34,510 nucleotides of DNA from Coriobacteriales bacterium. Its GTDB lineage: Bacteria > Actinomycetota > Coriobacteriia > Coriobacteriales > UBA8131. This document shows positions 8,811 through 17,352 of this stretch, piece by piece. The stretch is from positions 1 to 34,510 of the forward strand of contig JAIRQA010000115.1 of assembly GCA_031256715.1 (NCBI GenBank), read 5' to 3'. Position numbers and translations under genes: made by a program. The notes beneath the pieces were generated by a model. It had not been told where the DNA came from and made no database searches. It worked only from the letters and a program-made list of their open reading frames with translations. Every line of letters starts with the position of its first letter. The stretch's first letter is position 1.

Positions 8811-9001
8811 TGTCTGGGTATTTTCCTCCTCTGCCTAGACTACATCATTTTTTATCAAACTTCTGTGTTAAGAAACAATAGCACCTCATCTTTAATAGTA
8901 TAAACCAATTCACTAAACTATATCACGACAAAAAAATAATCTGATAAGCATTTGCGCTAGGCGAATTAATAGCGAATTAAAGGTAGATACAATATTTAAA
9001 G

Positions 9002-9343
9002 TCACGTCTCTTTAATACCAAGTATCTTTATAAGTCTAGAGTCTACCTCGCGCATAACATCATCAGAAACCCTACCATAACACCTGCCAAGATTTGTAAG
9101 AGGAATAGCCATCAGTTTATCTAAACAAATAAAACTATCTTTTTCAAGCCCATTGAATTCATCGGCATGTATTGGCAGCCGTAGCACGCCCAAATCACTT
9201 TCCGTCGTTGTAATTAATGCCAATATGTCAGTGTTAGAAAATAAATATTCCTCAGACTGAATAATCAATGCTGGGCGTGGCTTACCAGCAAGACCTGTCC
9301 ATAGAACAGACCACACTTCACCTCTGCTAACCAGCATAAACAA
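9002..9343 (-). CDS. MazF/PemK-like type II toxin
   Basis: VSRGEVWSVLWTGLAGKPRPALIIQSEEYLFSNTDILALITTTES...ICLDKLMAIPLTNLGRCYGRVSDDVMREVDSRLIKILGI. Confidence 0.8.
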   Translation of the reverse strand: MFMLVSRGEVWSVLWTGLAGKPRPALIIQSEEYLFSNTDILALITTTESDLGVLRLPIHADEFNGLEKDSFICLDKLMAIPLTNLGRCYGRVSDDVMREVDSRLIKILGIKET

Positions 9344-9539
9344 TCCTACCGATATCGTTGATGTAGCTAATCATTTCATCTTCGGATGCAAATCCATCTA
9401 TCTTTTCTGATTCCGGCAACTCGACACGATATGCATTGTAAAGAAATGTCGCAAAGTCATATATCTCCTGCGCCTTTTCTGGCGGGAGTCGCCTAATTAT
9501 TTCAAGCAGTGCGGCATCGCTCATAATAAACACACTCAA
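9327..9539 (-). CDS. Antitoxin partner of the MazF-like toxin (DUF2281-like)
   Basis: 70 aa ORF with LLEIIRRLPPEKAQEIYDFATFLY, overlapping the toxin start by 17 nt. Confidence 0.65.
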   Translation of the reverse strand: MSVFIMSDAALLEIIRRLPPEKAQEIYDFATFLYNAYRVELPESEKIDGFASEDEMISYINDIGRIVYAG

Positions 9540-9785
9540 ATCATATTAGAACGGTTCATTTTAGTTGTTTTGCATTCTCTACAAAGTATACCACGATTTG
9601 CGCATACTGCAGATAATGCAATTCTAGCCGATCTGATGATCAGGCATAAAAGCGGTAACGTAGAATGAGATTTCTAGTGAGTGTGCTTCATACGCTTTAC
9701 GCACTTCACGGCTCCAGGGAAGCCCATGCGGTCGCAGGATTAGCTTTTGCGCTAGGTGTTACGCAATGAAATTCAACCCACCGTG

Positions 9786-9845
9786 TTGCGTTATGTGTTA
9801 CGTTATGCATTGCGCTATACATTGCGTTATGTATTGCGCTATGAT
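9786..9845. repeat. 12-bp tandem repeat, 5 degenerate copies (ttgcgYtatRya)
   Basis: ttgcgttatgtg/ttacgttatgca/ttgcgctataca/ttgcgttatgta/ttgcgctatgat. Confidence 0.9.
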
Positions 9846-9937
9846 GCGCGTAAGAACAACACGGGCACAGAGATGGTGTCTGTGCGTCTGGCGCTACGCC
9901 TTAACAACAAAATCCCAAAATATAGTACAATCAACAA

Positions 9938-10360
9938 ATGAAGTTTGTTGAGCAAAAAGATGTTTCTATCCTTCATGGCATCACAGGGTATGAGTTTGAT
10001 TGGTCGTTGCGTTCGTCTGCCGCTTCTGTCACAGTTTCAAACGAAATAGATGGAGTGATAGCTGGTTTGGTAGAATTTGAGCGCATGCCCCGTGAAATGT
10101 TTGATTTTATGCACCTTATAGAGGTACACCCAGACTATCGTGGCACCGATGTTGCTGGGCAGCTATTGGCTTTTGTTGGTCAGGATTCTTTGAACAATGG
10201 CTTTGATGGTTTTGTAGTTTGGGAATCTAAGACATTACTATATGAGTATTATATTGTGAAGTATGGTGCAAAGCCGCTTGTCGGACGAAGGTTGCATTTT
10301 GACACAGCCGCAACCAAACAACTGATAAAAAGATATTTGGGTGGTGAAGATGACGAATAA
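9938..10360 (+). CDS. GNAT-family acetyltransferase-like protein
   Basis: HLIEVHPDYRGTDVAGQLLAFVGQDSLNNGFDGFVVWESKT...YIVKYGAKPLVGRRLHFD. Confidence 0.6.
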   Translation: MKFVEQKDVSILHGITGYEFDWSLRSSAASVTVSNEIDGVIAGLVEFERMPREMFDFMHLIEVHPDYRGTDVAGQLLAFVGQDSLNNGFDGFVVWESKTLLYEYYIVKYGAKPLVGRRLHFDTAATKQLIKRYLGGEDDE

Positions 10361-10535
10361 GGAACAGGTAAAAATTGCAGAACGCTATATTCGCAAAACT
10401 GGCGATTATGGAATTGTCCCCCAGCTGGATGCAAGCAAACGTTTTTTAACTGGACTAAGATATATACCAGAACTTAAAAAGCGCTTGGGACGAGACATAA
10501 CCAACGAAGAGTGGGAATCTATGTCTATTCGCTAA
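10350..10535 (+). CDS. Small protein translationally coupled to the GNAT-like gene
   Basis: MTNKEQVKIAERYIRKTGDYGIVPQLDASKRFLTGLRYIPELKKRLGRDITNEEWESMSIR; overlaps the preceding stop. Confidence 0.55.
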   Translation: MTNKEQVKIAERYIRKTGDYGIVPQLDASKRFLTGLRYIPELKKRLGRDITNEEWESMSIR

Positions 10536-10635
10536 GGCTAGCTAAATGTCAACGCAGACAGAGGAACTGTCGGTCTGTGCGGGACGAAAACAAGTGTTTT
10601 CACTCAGGTAGATGCTTTGCGCGCGTATTTTTTCT

Positions 10636-11214
10636 CTACAAAATATTAATCATCATGCCGCCGATGCTAACCTGTCCAAAAAGAACAAAAGACACTGACA
10701 AATAAAGCACGAAAAGCGTTAGCAGGGTGCTAATCACAAGCGCCGCTTTGCGTTTGTGTCTGCCAAACAGCTTCATGATTGCGTAAGTCACTATGATTCC
10801 AATAGCGCCGCCTAGCGTATTGGTAAGAAGATCTGTAACGTCACTGCGGCCGACCGCCAAAATGAATTGCATGACTTCAAGCATAAAACTCATAAATAAA
10901 ACCGTTAAAAGCTGTCTTATGAGCGTGAATACGAAAAGCTTTTGCGATTGCGCTGTTGCCACAAGATAAAAGCCCAGTGGAATAAAAATTGCAATGTTAA
11001 ATTCCAATTCCCATCTTGTATTGCCATTAAATAGCAGTAGGTTTATAGACTGTTCTGTGCCATCGCCAATAAAAGGCATGGCGCACTTCCAAAGTATTAC
11101 CCACACTAAAAAAATGGTGTAAACCACACCCATGATAGATATTGCAGAGTCTGCAATGCTGGCTGCCGCTCTTTTGGTTTTATTAATTGTCTTGTTTGCT
11201 GCGATTTCTCTCAC
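10636..11214 (-). CDS. VanZ-like membrane protein
   Basis: ELEFNIAIFIPLGFYL...SFMLEVMQFILAVGRSDVTDLLTNTLGGAIGIIV matches the VanZ family pattern. Confidence 0.75.
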   Translation of the reverse strand: MREIAANKTINKTKRAAASIADSAISIMGVVYTIFLVWVILWKCAMPFIGDGTEQSINLLLFNGNTRWELEFNIAIFIPLGFYLVATAQSQKLFVFTLIRQLLTVLFMSFMLEVMQFILAVGRSDVTDLLTNTLGGAIGIIVTYAIMKLFGRHKRKAALVISTLLTLFVLYLSVSFVLFGQVSIGGMMINIL

Positions 11215-11353
11215 CTCGTATTGTCGTTTTTATAGCTGTTCTTTTCGCATTGTTTTTGATAGTTTTTTTCGTTTATGTATATCGTGATTTGCAAAATTTA
11301 AACATTGCCCATGTCTAAAATGTGCAAATCGTAAAGTCGTGTTTACGATTATA

Positions 11354-11418
11354 CAGGTTTTTGGTTTTGGTTGGGTTTTTGGGTTTGGTTGGTTTCTTGG
11401 GCTTGGTTGGCTTCTTGT
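11354..11418. repeat. G/T-rich low-complexity tract
   Basis: ggtttttggttttggttgggtttttgggtttggttggtttcttgggcttggttggcttc. Confidence 0.85.
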
Positions 11419-11572
11419 TTTGCTGGGCAACTTTACACAAGTCTGAAGCAAACGTGGCAAGAGAAAGAAACTAGTGCACTGTTTGCGATGCCACTCACCC
11501 AAGCTTTTCTCAACATTTTACTCCAAGAATTTGATTTTCCCTTTTTAACGTAATGAAGCCGTAGGAATTTGC

Positions 11573-11578
11573 TATAAT
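11573..11578 (+). promoter_or_regulatory. Putative -10 element (TATAAT), 6 nt before the structured leader
   Basis: gcTATAATtgcact immediately before the 13-bp stem; no convincing -35. Confidence 0.5.
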
Positions 11579-11584
11579 TGCACT

Positions 11585-11735
11585 GTCAAACTACAACGTG
11601 GGCTTAATTTTTGCCCGTCATAACTAATTGCTAAGCAGAAGGACATCTGTTCTCTTCATTTGGCAATTAGTTCATATGTTGTAGTTTGACGACTGTGGAT
11701 GGATGTCCTTCTTCCTTAAGAAGGGCTCGCAGTCG
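11585..11735 (+). ncRNA. Candidate structured leader RNA / sRNA, copy 1 (nested stems plus pseudoknot)
   Basis: P1 11585-11597/11678-11690 (13 bp); P2 about 11600-11603/11613-11616; P3 11622-11631/11663-11672 (10 bp); loop AGAAGGACATC 11637-11647 complementary to GATGTCCTTCT 11702-11712. A matching element is upstream of the convergent operon. Confidence 0.75.
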
Positions 11736-11941
11736 CTAAGGTGCAACTGGCTCGCATTATATCTGTTTTACTGCAAGCTCCACACCAATGCAAATTACTC
11801 ATCTCATCCACAATTTTTTATTTGGTATTGCCTGCACATGGTAAATTAAGCCAAGCATGCGCAGGAAATTATGATGCGTTTTGGGTTGCGCAGGCGATTA
11901 AGCATGCCAAAATGCTGGGATTTTGCAAAGGATATAGCTAT

Positions 11942-13306
11942 ATGTTAACGCCAAAAAAATTTTTACGTCTGGCACTTGCAATAACCGTTGCTGTGTCATT
12001 TTCACTTGTCGCAGGCGGGTGTTGGATAATTGACGAGATTATTGGTGAGCCAATAAAACCAACGCCCACGTCTATAGTTTTTGTGACTGGCGTTCATCAG
12101 GGATCTGTCTATCCGGATTTTTCTAACTTGCTTGATGTAAACGATGAAGAAAACGAAGTCTTACTTGGAGGTCTACAAAGCAGCAAACCGGAAAGCATAA
12201 AAATGTTTAACGCAGCTTATGGCGAAACCGCAAGCTATACTGAGTATACATTTGATTTAAGTAGTATCAACTGGGGAAGCGAAAAAACAACCGTCGAGCA
12301 TGATTTTAAGAATTACATTGACGAAAAATTGCCACAAGAAATTAATGAGAAGGTTAAGCCCACCAATGATCATGCGAACTCTTCTGACGCGGGAGAGTCT
12401 AATCATGCAGACTATCTTGAAGCAATTCTTCAGGCAGCTCTTATAGTTAAAAATGCTGTTAATGATGCCGCTGATGATGCAACTGATGATGCAACTGATG
12501 ATGCAGCTGATGATGCAGCTGCTAACAAAATTATTTATGTAAGTGGCTCTGGACTATCAGATAGTGGATTATTAGATTTTGCTCATGGTGGCTATTTAGA
12601 TGATGCAAGCCTAACTGAGGAAACGTTCATTGAAAAGTTGGAAGAACTTGCTAAAACAGAAAGTGGCGTGGATATTTCCAGTGCATTTGCAAGAGAACCC
12701 TTAAAAGGATGCAAAATCATTTGGAATGACTTGGGCGCCACATCTGCTCCTCAGCTGGGTTTAACAGAAGAGCAAAAGGGTCTACTTAAAAATACTTACA
12801 CCTGGATATTTAAAAGGTATGGGGCTGAAGATGACAATATTAAGATAAATAACTCTGGCAGCCATTCAGAAACAGCGATAGATACTATTATAGATACTAT
12901 TTGGACAGTAGACCCTGTTCCCGTTGGCAAGATTATAGTTAACATAAGCTATACCGAAGAAAGCGCGCTAGGATTCATTCCTAACTGTCCGGAATTTGAC
13001 GGCGACACAAGGTGCTTCTTAGATGAAGAGAAAGCCGATGTTGAACTACGAAGACTTGCAGGACTTGCTAAACGTAATTTAGACAAAACAATTACCATTA
13101 CCGGCTATATTGCAAAAATTCGCGACCATGAATGGATGTCCAAAAATCCCCTATCGCGCAGACGCGCAGAAACAGTAGAAAGCCGCTTAAGGGATTTAGG
13201 CGTAACGAACATTATTGAAATTGATGATAAAGGCAACAGCGAATCAAAAGAAGCAGATGATGGAAATGGCAGGCAAGAAGATAGGAAGATAGAAATTGTT
13301 TTTTAG
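11942..13306 (+). CDS. Lipoprotein with OmpA-C-like C-terminus, paralogous to 27647-28945
   Basis: MLTPKKFLRLALAITVAVSFSLVAGGC lipobox (in-frame start after aaagga; the ORF track starts at 11741); C-terminal FIPNCPEFDGDTRCFLDEEKADVELRRLAGLAKRNLDKTITITGYIAKI...LSRRRAETVESRLRDLGV...DRKIEIVF. Confidence 0.75.
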   Translation: MLTPKKFLRLALAITVAVSFSLVAGGCWIIDEIIGEPIKPTPTSIVFVTGVHQGSVYPDFSNLLDVNDEENEVLLGGLQSSKPESIKMFNAAYGETASYTEYTFDLSSINWGSEKTTVEHDFKNYIDEKLPQEINEKVKPTNDHANSSDAGESNHADYLEAILQAALIVKNAVNDAADDATDDATDDAADDAAANKIIYVSGSGLSDSGLLDFAHGGYLDDASLTEETFIEKLEELAKTESGVDISSAFAREPLKGCKIIWNDLGATSAPQLGLTEEQKGLLKNTYTWIFKRYGAEDDNIKINNSGSHSETAIDTIIDTIWTVDPVPVGKIIVNISYTEESALGFIPNCPEFDGDTRCFLDEEKADVELRRLAGLAKRNLDKTITITGYIAKIRDHEWMSKNPLSRRRAETVESRLRDLGVTNIIEIDDKGNSESKEADDGNGRQEDRKIEIVF

Positions 13307-13898
13307 ATCTAGCAAAGCGCTTAAGGCTAGCAAGGAGAACACCATAGACAGCCTTCTTGCCAAGCTTCGCAATGTTTCGGCAAAAGTTGAGGCAGACATA
13401 ACTAGGCAGGTTAATGAGTACATAGACTCATTAGACGAAACCTATATTCCGCACACTTCTGGTGACACCACGCGGTTTGCTGATTCTGTATGCATCTACC
13501 TAGAAGATGAGTACCAGCAAGTTGTTGCTAAGCGTATTGCCACAATTGCTGGCGAATATGCAGCAGGATACTCTCAGTGTTTGGCTCGCATCGAATATCT
13601 ATTAGGCTCAGCGCCAGAGCTAGAAATTGATGAGTACACCAAGCAACGCATAGATGCTTGCTTGCTTCGCAAAGATCAAATTGGCATGGTTAGCCACATT
13701 ATGAATTGCCTAGCTGGGAACGCGACTAACAACAGCACAAGTGTGACAAGCAGCAGCTCAAATGGCACCGACAGCAGCGCAAATGCGACAAGCAGCAGCA
13801 TAAATATCGCAAGCAACAGCTCAGGCGCCGCAAACTCAACTAACGATACCAAAAACGAGCAATTTAACGAAGGGGATGAGACATTTGCAAAGTCCTAA
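13296..13898 (+). CDS. Hypothetical protein with Ser/Thr/Asn-rich tail
   Basis: Overlaps neighbours; LLAKLRNVSAKVEADITRQVNEYIDSLDETYIPH; tail NNSTSVTSSSSNGTDSSANATSSS. Confidence 0.65.
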   Translation: MFFRSSKALKASKENTIDSLLAKLRNVSAKVEADITRQVNEYIDSLDETYIPHTSGDTTRFADSVCIYLEDEYQQVVAKRIATIAGEYAAGYSQCLARIEYLLGSAPELEIDEYTKQRIDACLLRKDQIGMVSHIMNCLAGNATNNSTSVTSSSSNGTDSSANATSSSINIASNSSGAANSTNDTKNEQFNEGDETFAKS

Positions 13899-14580
13899 AT
13901 CATCTATGAGTAAAGTAAAACATTATCTAATAATCATCATCTCTTTCATTATCTGTCTTTTTGGCGCAGCCGCAGATGTCGTTTTTATTACCTCGCTAGT
14001 TGACAACATGAAAATTTTCGAGGGAAATAAACTCTATGTGCAGGAAGCAGTAGGCGAGTGGGGGCTTGCCGCAATTGTTACTCTTGTTGCACTTTTCATT
14101 ATGTTTTCTGCTGGCAGAATGTGGGCATTTACTTTAAAACAGCCTTTGCGAAATCGTATCAGGATTCTTGCTTTAATACTATTATGGGCGTCGCTTGGCA
14201 TCTCCCTTGCTGCTGCCAGACTAATAATTGCGGCAAAAGCAGGCTTAAACTCAGGCATGATATTCGAAGCAGTTATTTTGCTATTACTCTTTTTAACTGC
14301 TGGGCTAAGCATTTTCATTCTAGCGCAGAATTTCGTTAATGAGCAAGAAAAGCAAGACGTCTTTAAGCAGTATGCCGCTGACGAGATTGGTAAATGTCTA
14401 GAAAAGTGTGCACTTATCGAACACGAACAAAGCATGTTTATCTCGCAGCTTAGCGAAGCAAATCGCCTTAAGCGCAATAGCATCGACAGAATTATAACTG
14501 GCGCTGTTATCAATATTTTTAGAACACGCAAAGGAATTATTGTGTCAGAGGATGAGATACCATACAGGTATATGAGTTAG
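13876..14580 (+). CDS. Multi-TM (about 4 TM) membrane protein with cytoplasmic-type C-terminus
   Basis: Hydrophobic segments YLIIIISFIICLFGAAADVVFI, GLAAIVTLVALFIMFSAG, ILALILLWASLGISLAAA, EAVILLLLFLTAGLSIFIL. Confidence 0.7.
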   Translation: MRHLQSPKSSMSKVKHYLIIIISFIICLFGAAADVVFITSLVDNMKIFEGNKLYVQEAVGEWGLAAIVTLVALFIMFSAGRMWAFTLKQPLRNRIRILALILLWASLGISLAAARLIIAAKAGLNSGMIFEAVILLLLFLTAGLSIFILAQNFVNEQEKQDVFKQYAADEIGKCLEKCALIEHEQSMFISQLSEANRLKRNSIDRIITGAVINIFRTRKGIIVSEDEIPYRYMS

Positions 14581-14591
14581 AGGAGACAAGG

Positions 14592-15212
14592 ATGACAAAC
14601 ACTGATGACAGAGACAAGTCTCATGCCGCAAACGATCGAATGGCAATTGAGCGCTACTCTCAAAACGTTTTAGAAGGATGGGTAGACACACCTTATATTA
14701 AAGTACTATTTGGTGAATATTATGCTCAGGCTTCGTTTATTTGCGCTACTGAGTTTTGTCCGCTGTTAATGAAGTTCGACAGCAAGATTCGTGCTGTTTA
14801 CTCGGCTCTAGAGATGAAAGTCCTTAGCATACAGGAGCAGCAATCACGAAGCGAAAGCACACGCAATTCTAAAGGTGCGCAGCGCGACCTTAATGCCGTT
14901 AGTAACTTTAAGGCATCGGTATTTGAAGCGATTGAAGAGAAGCGCAGAACAATTGTAAGTTGGAAGCAAAAAAACCTTGCTCTTATAGAAGAGTACAATC
15001 ATAGAATTGCAAGATATATAGACGACGTATTGGCTGTAAAAACAGTAGTTGTAGATTACCCAAAGCTTGATGAAAGCGACTTGCCGGAACTTTTTGCAGA
15101 AGAGCTACAGCTTGCCGACGAGCAAAGAGAAGCATACGAAAACAGAATTAGTGTTTTAGAAAGAAAAATATTTCCGACCCAGGGAGTTTTAAATGCAGAT
15201 CAAGGTCAGTAA
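14592..15212 (+). CDS. Hypothetical protein, partly coiled-coil
   Basis: RBS (gaggagacaagg) before ATG; EGWVDTPYIKVLFGEYY...; overlaps the next gene. Confidence 0.65.
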   Translation: MTNTDDRDKSHAANDRMAIERYSQNVLEGWVDTPYIKVLFGEYYAQASFICATEFCPLLMKFDSKIRAVYSALEMKVLSIQEQQSRSESTRNSKGAQRDLNAVSNFKASVFEAIEEKRRTIVSWKQKNLALIEEYNHRIARYIDDVLAVKTVVVDYPKLDESDLPELFAEELQLADEQREAYENRISVLERKIFPTQGVLNADQGQ

Positions 15213-15858
15213 ACTCCTGTACCCTGTGCTTTCTATGGGTCCCGGCAGAAGAATTGACATTGTCTTGCAAGGCTGTTCGATTGCGTCTGGCGGCAATCCT
15301 TGTTATAAGTGCTTTTCAAAAGACTTATGGGATGCAAATGGCGGCGATAGCTTAGATGTAGATAAGGTAATTAAAGATGTTACCGAAATCATAGTTGGCA
15401 GCGAGCTTTCTGGTGTTACGATTACTGGTGGTGAGCCAACGGATCAGCACGAGCAACTGCTCTTGTTGCTTCGCGGTATAAAGGATAGGCTTCTAGAATC
15501 TAATTATCCAATTGAGGTAGATTATCTTTTGTTTTCATGGTTTTACGAAAAACAGTTTGCCTTAAGATTTTCAGACTTATATTTAGAGCTGGATGCATTA
15601 GTTCTGGGGCCTTATCAATACGAAAAATCGCAAGAACAACCACTAATTGCAACAAGCAACCAGGAGCTCATTTTAAATAGCAACTTGGCACGTGCTCGCT
15701 ATAGCGATCTTTCTGATATGCCTAGATTAGATTTTGCTGTAAGCGCTCTTGATAACTCCTTGCTCTTTATAGGTATGTCACACAAAGACGAGATGGATAA
15801 AATTAAAACGATGCTAAGCATGCGCGGCATTAAACTAGACTACAATTCGTGGGAATAG
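15193..15858 (+). CDS. Radical-SAM activating-enzyme-like (NrdG-type/4Fe-4S single cluster) protein with CX8CX2C motif
   Basis: RIDIVLQGCSIASGGNPCYKCFSKDLWDANGG...LSGVTITGGEPTDQHEQLLLLLRGIK; GGEP motif. Confidence 0.8.
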   Translation: MQIKVSKLLYPVLSMGPGRRIDIVLQGCSIASGGNPCYKCFSKDLWDANGGDSLDVDKVIKDVTEIIVGSELSGVTITGGEPTDQHEQLLLLLRGIKDRLLESNYPIEVDYLLFSWFYEKQFALRFSDLYLELDALVLGPYQYEKSQEQPLIATSNQELILNSNLARARYSDLSDMPRLDFAVSALDNSLLFIGMSHKDEMDKIKTMLSMRGIKLDYNSWE

Positions 15859-15942
15859 CCTCTACAAAATTGTGGCTTTAAACGACATCATATTAGCAAA
15901 TGCGATCTGGTTGACGACTGATGTTGGGTAAGGAGCCTGAAA

Positions 15943-17331
15943 GTGTCATATTCTGAAGGAAAATGGGAGCGAACAAGGAGAACTGCTATGTATGCGCTAA
16001 GCCAGTGGCAAATTGAAGAAAACAGAGTAAATAGCATTAATTCGCAGTGCGCAGCTCTAGAAAGACAGTGCCAAACCATTGCAAAAGAAATTGGTACCGA
16101 CACACTAGCGCTAAAAAATCGCAGCTTACTCGTACAAGACGATTTAAAGAAGTTTCTTGCAGCAAATCCAGGAGCAAAAACAAGCATGGATAACTGGGGA
16201 GACCCAGAAAGAACAAAACATGCTACTAATATCAAGGCCTACTCTTCAAGCTTAGAAGCATACCAAAAAGAACTAAATGAAGCGTGCAATAGGCTAGTTG
16301 AGCGTCGCGACACTAAGAGAATACTGAATCAAATAACTCCATTAGCTAAAGAAATAGATGCGATTTGTTCCTACTGCAAATTAGAAAGAAAAACAAAAGC
16401 CACTGACAGCTTAGGATTAAAAGAGCTAAATGGTCTATTTAACAAATACAAACAACTGCTTCCAGGATTAAGAGATCAAAAAAAGAAACAAATGCGAGAA
16501 AATATAGAACGAAAAATCTCGATGAGCGTATCTAACTTTAAACTTGAAGACAAGAAAAAAATAACATCTGCAAGACAATCGTCCTCGCCTAATAAGTCAA
16601 TGAATAAAAAAGCGCGAATGGGCAACTCGTGGGATTTAGGCAGGCATAAAGAGCTGGGGCTAGAAGCACTGGAAGGCCTAACTGATCTGCAGTTTGCTAC
16701 CGAACGCATAAATGAGCTTGATTGTGTTTTAAGCCAAGCTCAGTTTGTTGTATGGCTTGAAACCGTAAAACGCCAAAAAGCGACCGAACTGCTAAAGCGT
16801 AAGGCAGATGCTACCCAAACGACAATTGCCTTAAGACTGCCCGAGCTACCTGATTGCCCAACCAAAAACACCATAAGCTATGCAATCGAGGATCTAGGAA
16901 ATTATGAAAATCTTAGTAACGATTACGATTCTTGGGATGCAACCGCTGCCAAAAAAAGAAATAACATCTCTGCTTATTTAGACAATATTCTAGCTTCACA
17001 AAATGACAGGCACTACGTTACAGACAACGTGCTTGAGGTTCTGGCATTGCAGGGAATTGTGCTTGATACGCGTAATTATGTTGAGGGGCAGAGCATGAAC
17101 GTAGTTTCGGCCAAACTAGGAAATACCTCTTTGTTAGGAGGGTCGATTACTTCTGTTTCTGCCAACAAAGAGAGTGGCGCCACCACAGTTAAAGACGAAG
17201 AAAAAGACATTATTGCAGAAACCGAGATTGCGTTATCGGCGGCAAAACAACTTGCAGCACAAGCTGAACTCATGCGCCAACAAAGGCTATTGTCAGCAAA
17301 GAACCTGCAGCAAATGTCACTTACGCCTTAA
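15943..17331 (+). CDS. Coiled-coil hypothetical protein
   Basis: Long co-directional ORF, charged helical composition, between the radical-SAM and AAA+ genes. Confidence 0.65.
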   Translation: MSYSEGKWERTRRTAMYALSQWQIEENRVNSINSQCAALERQCQTIAKEIGTDTLALKNRSLLVQDDLKKFLAANPGAKTSMDNWGDPERTKHATNIKAYSSSLEAYQKELNEACNRLVERRDTKRILNQITPLAKEIDAICSYCKLERKTKATDSLGLKELNGLFNKYKQLLPGLRDQKKKQMRENIERKISMSVSNFKLEDKKKITSARQSSSPNKSMNKKARMGNSWDLGRHKELGLEALEGLTDLQFATERINELDCVLSQAQFVVWLETVKRQKATELLKRKADATQTTIALRLPELPDCPTKNTISYAIEDLGNYENLSNDYDSWDATAAKKRNNISAYLDNILASQNDRHYVTDNVLEVLALQGIVLDTRNYVEGQSMNVVSAKLGNTSLLGGSITSVSANKESGATTVKDEEKDIIAETEIALSAAKQLAAQAELMRQQRLLSAKNLQQMSLTP

Positions 17332-17352
17332 CAGCTTTGATAGGAGCAGCTA

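Noticed and set aside
9756-9951. ORFs encoding LRYVLRYALRYTLRYVLRY and an overlapping 61-aa ORF
   Set aside because: Products of the 12-bp tandem repeat in non-coding DNA; two frames equally open and no convincing RBS.
9938-10535. GNAT plus small ORF as a type II toxin-antitoxin (GNAT-RHH) module
   Set aside because: The small partner shows no clear ribbon-helix-helix pattern and gene order is reversed; only reported as a coupled pair.
11354-11418. G/T-rich tract as a G-quadruplex element
   Set aside because: Mostly GG runs with irregular spacing; simple low complexity is sufficient.
11707-11724. CCTTCTT-CCTT-AAGAAGG hairpin as an intrinsic terminator
   Set aside because: No following U-tract; more likely an alternative pairing of the pseudoknot strand.
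11741-11941. N-terminal extension of the lipoprotein ORF
   Set aside because: The lipobox signal peptide starts at MLTPKK (11942) with a plausible RBS; upstream codons overlap the leader region.
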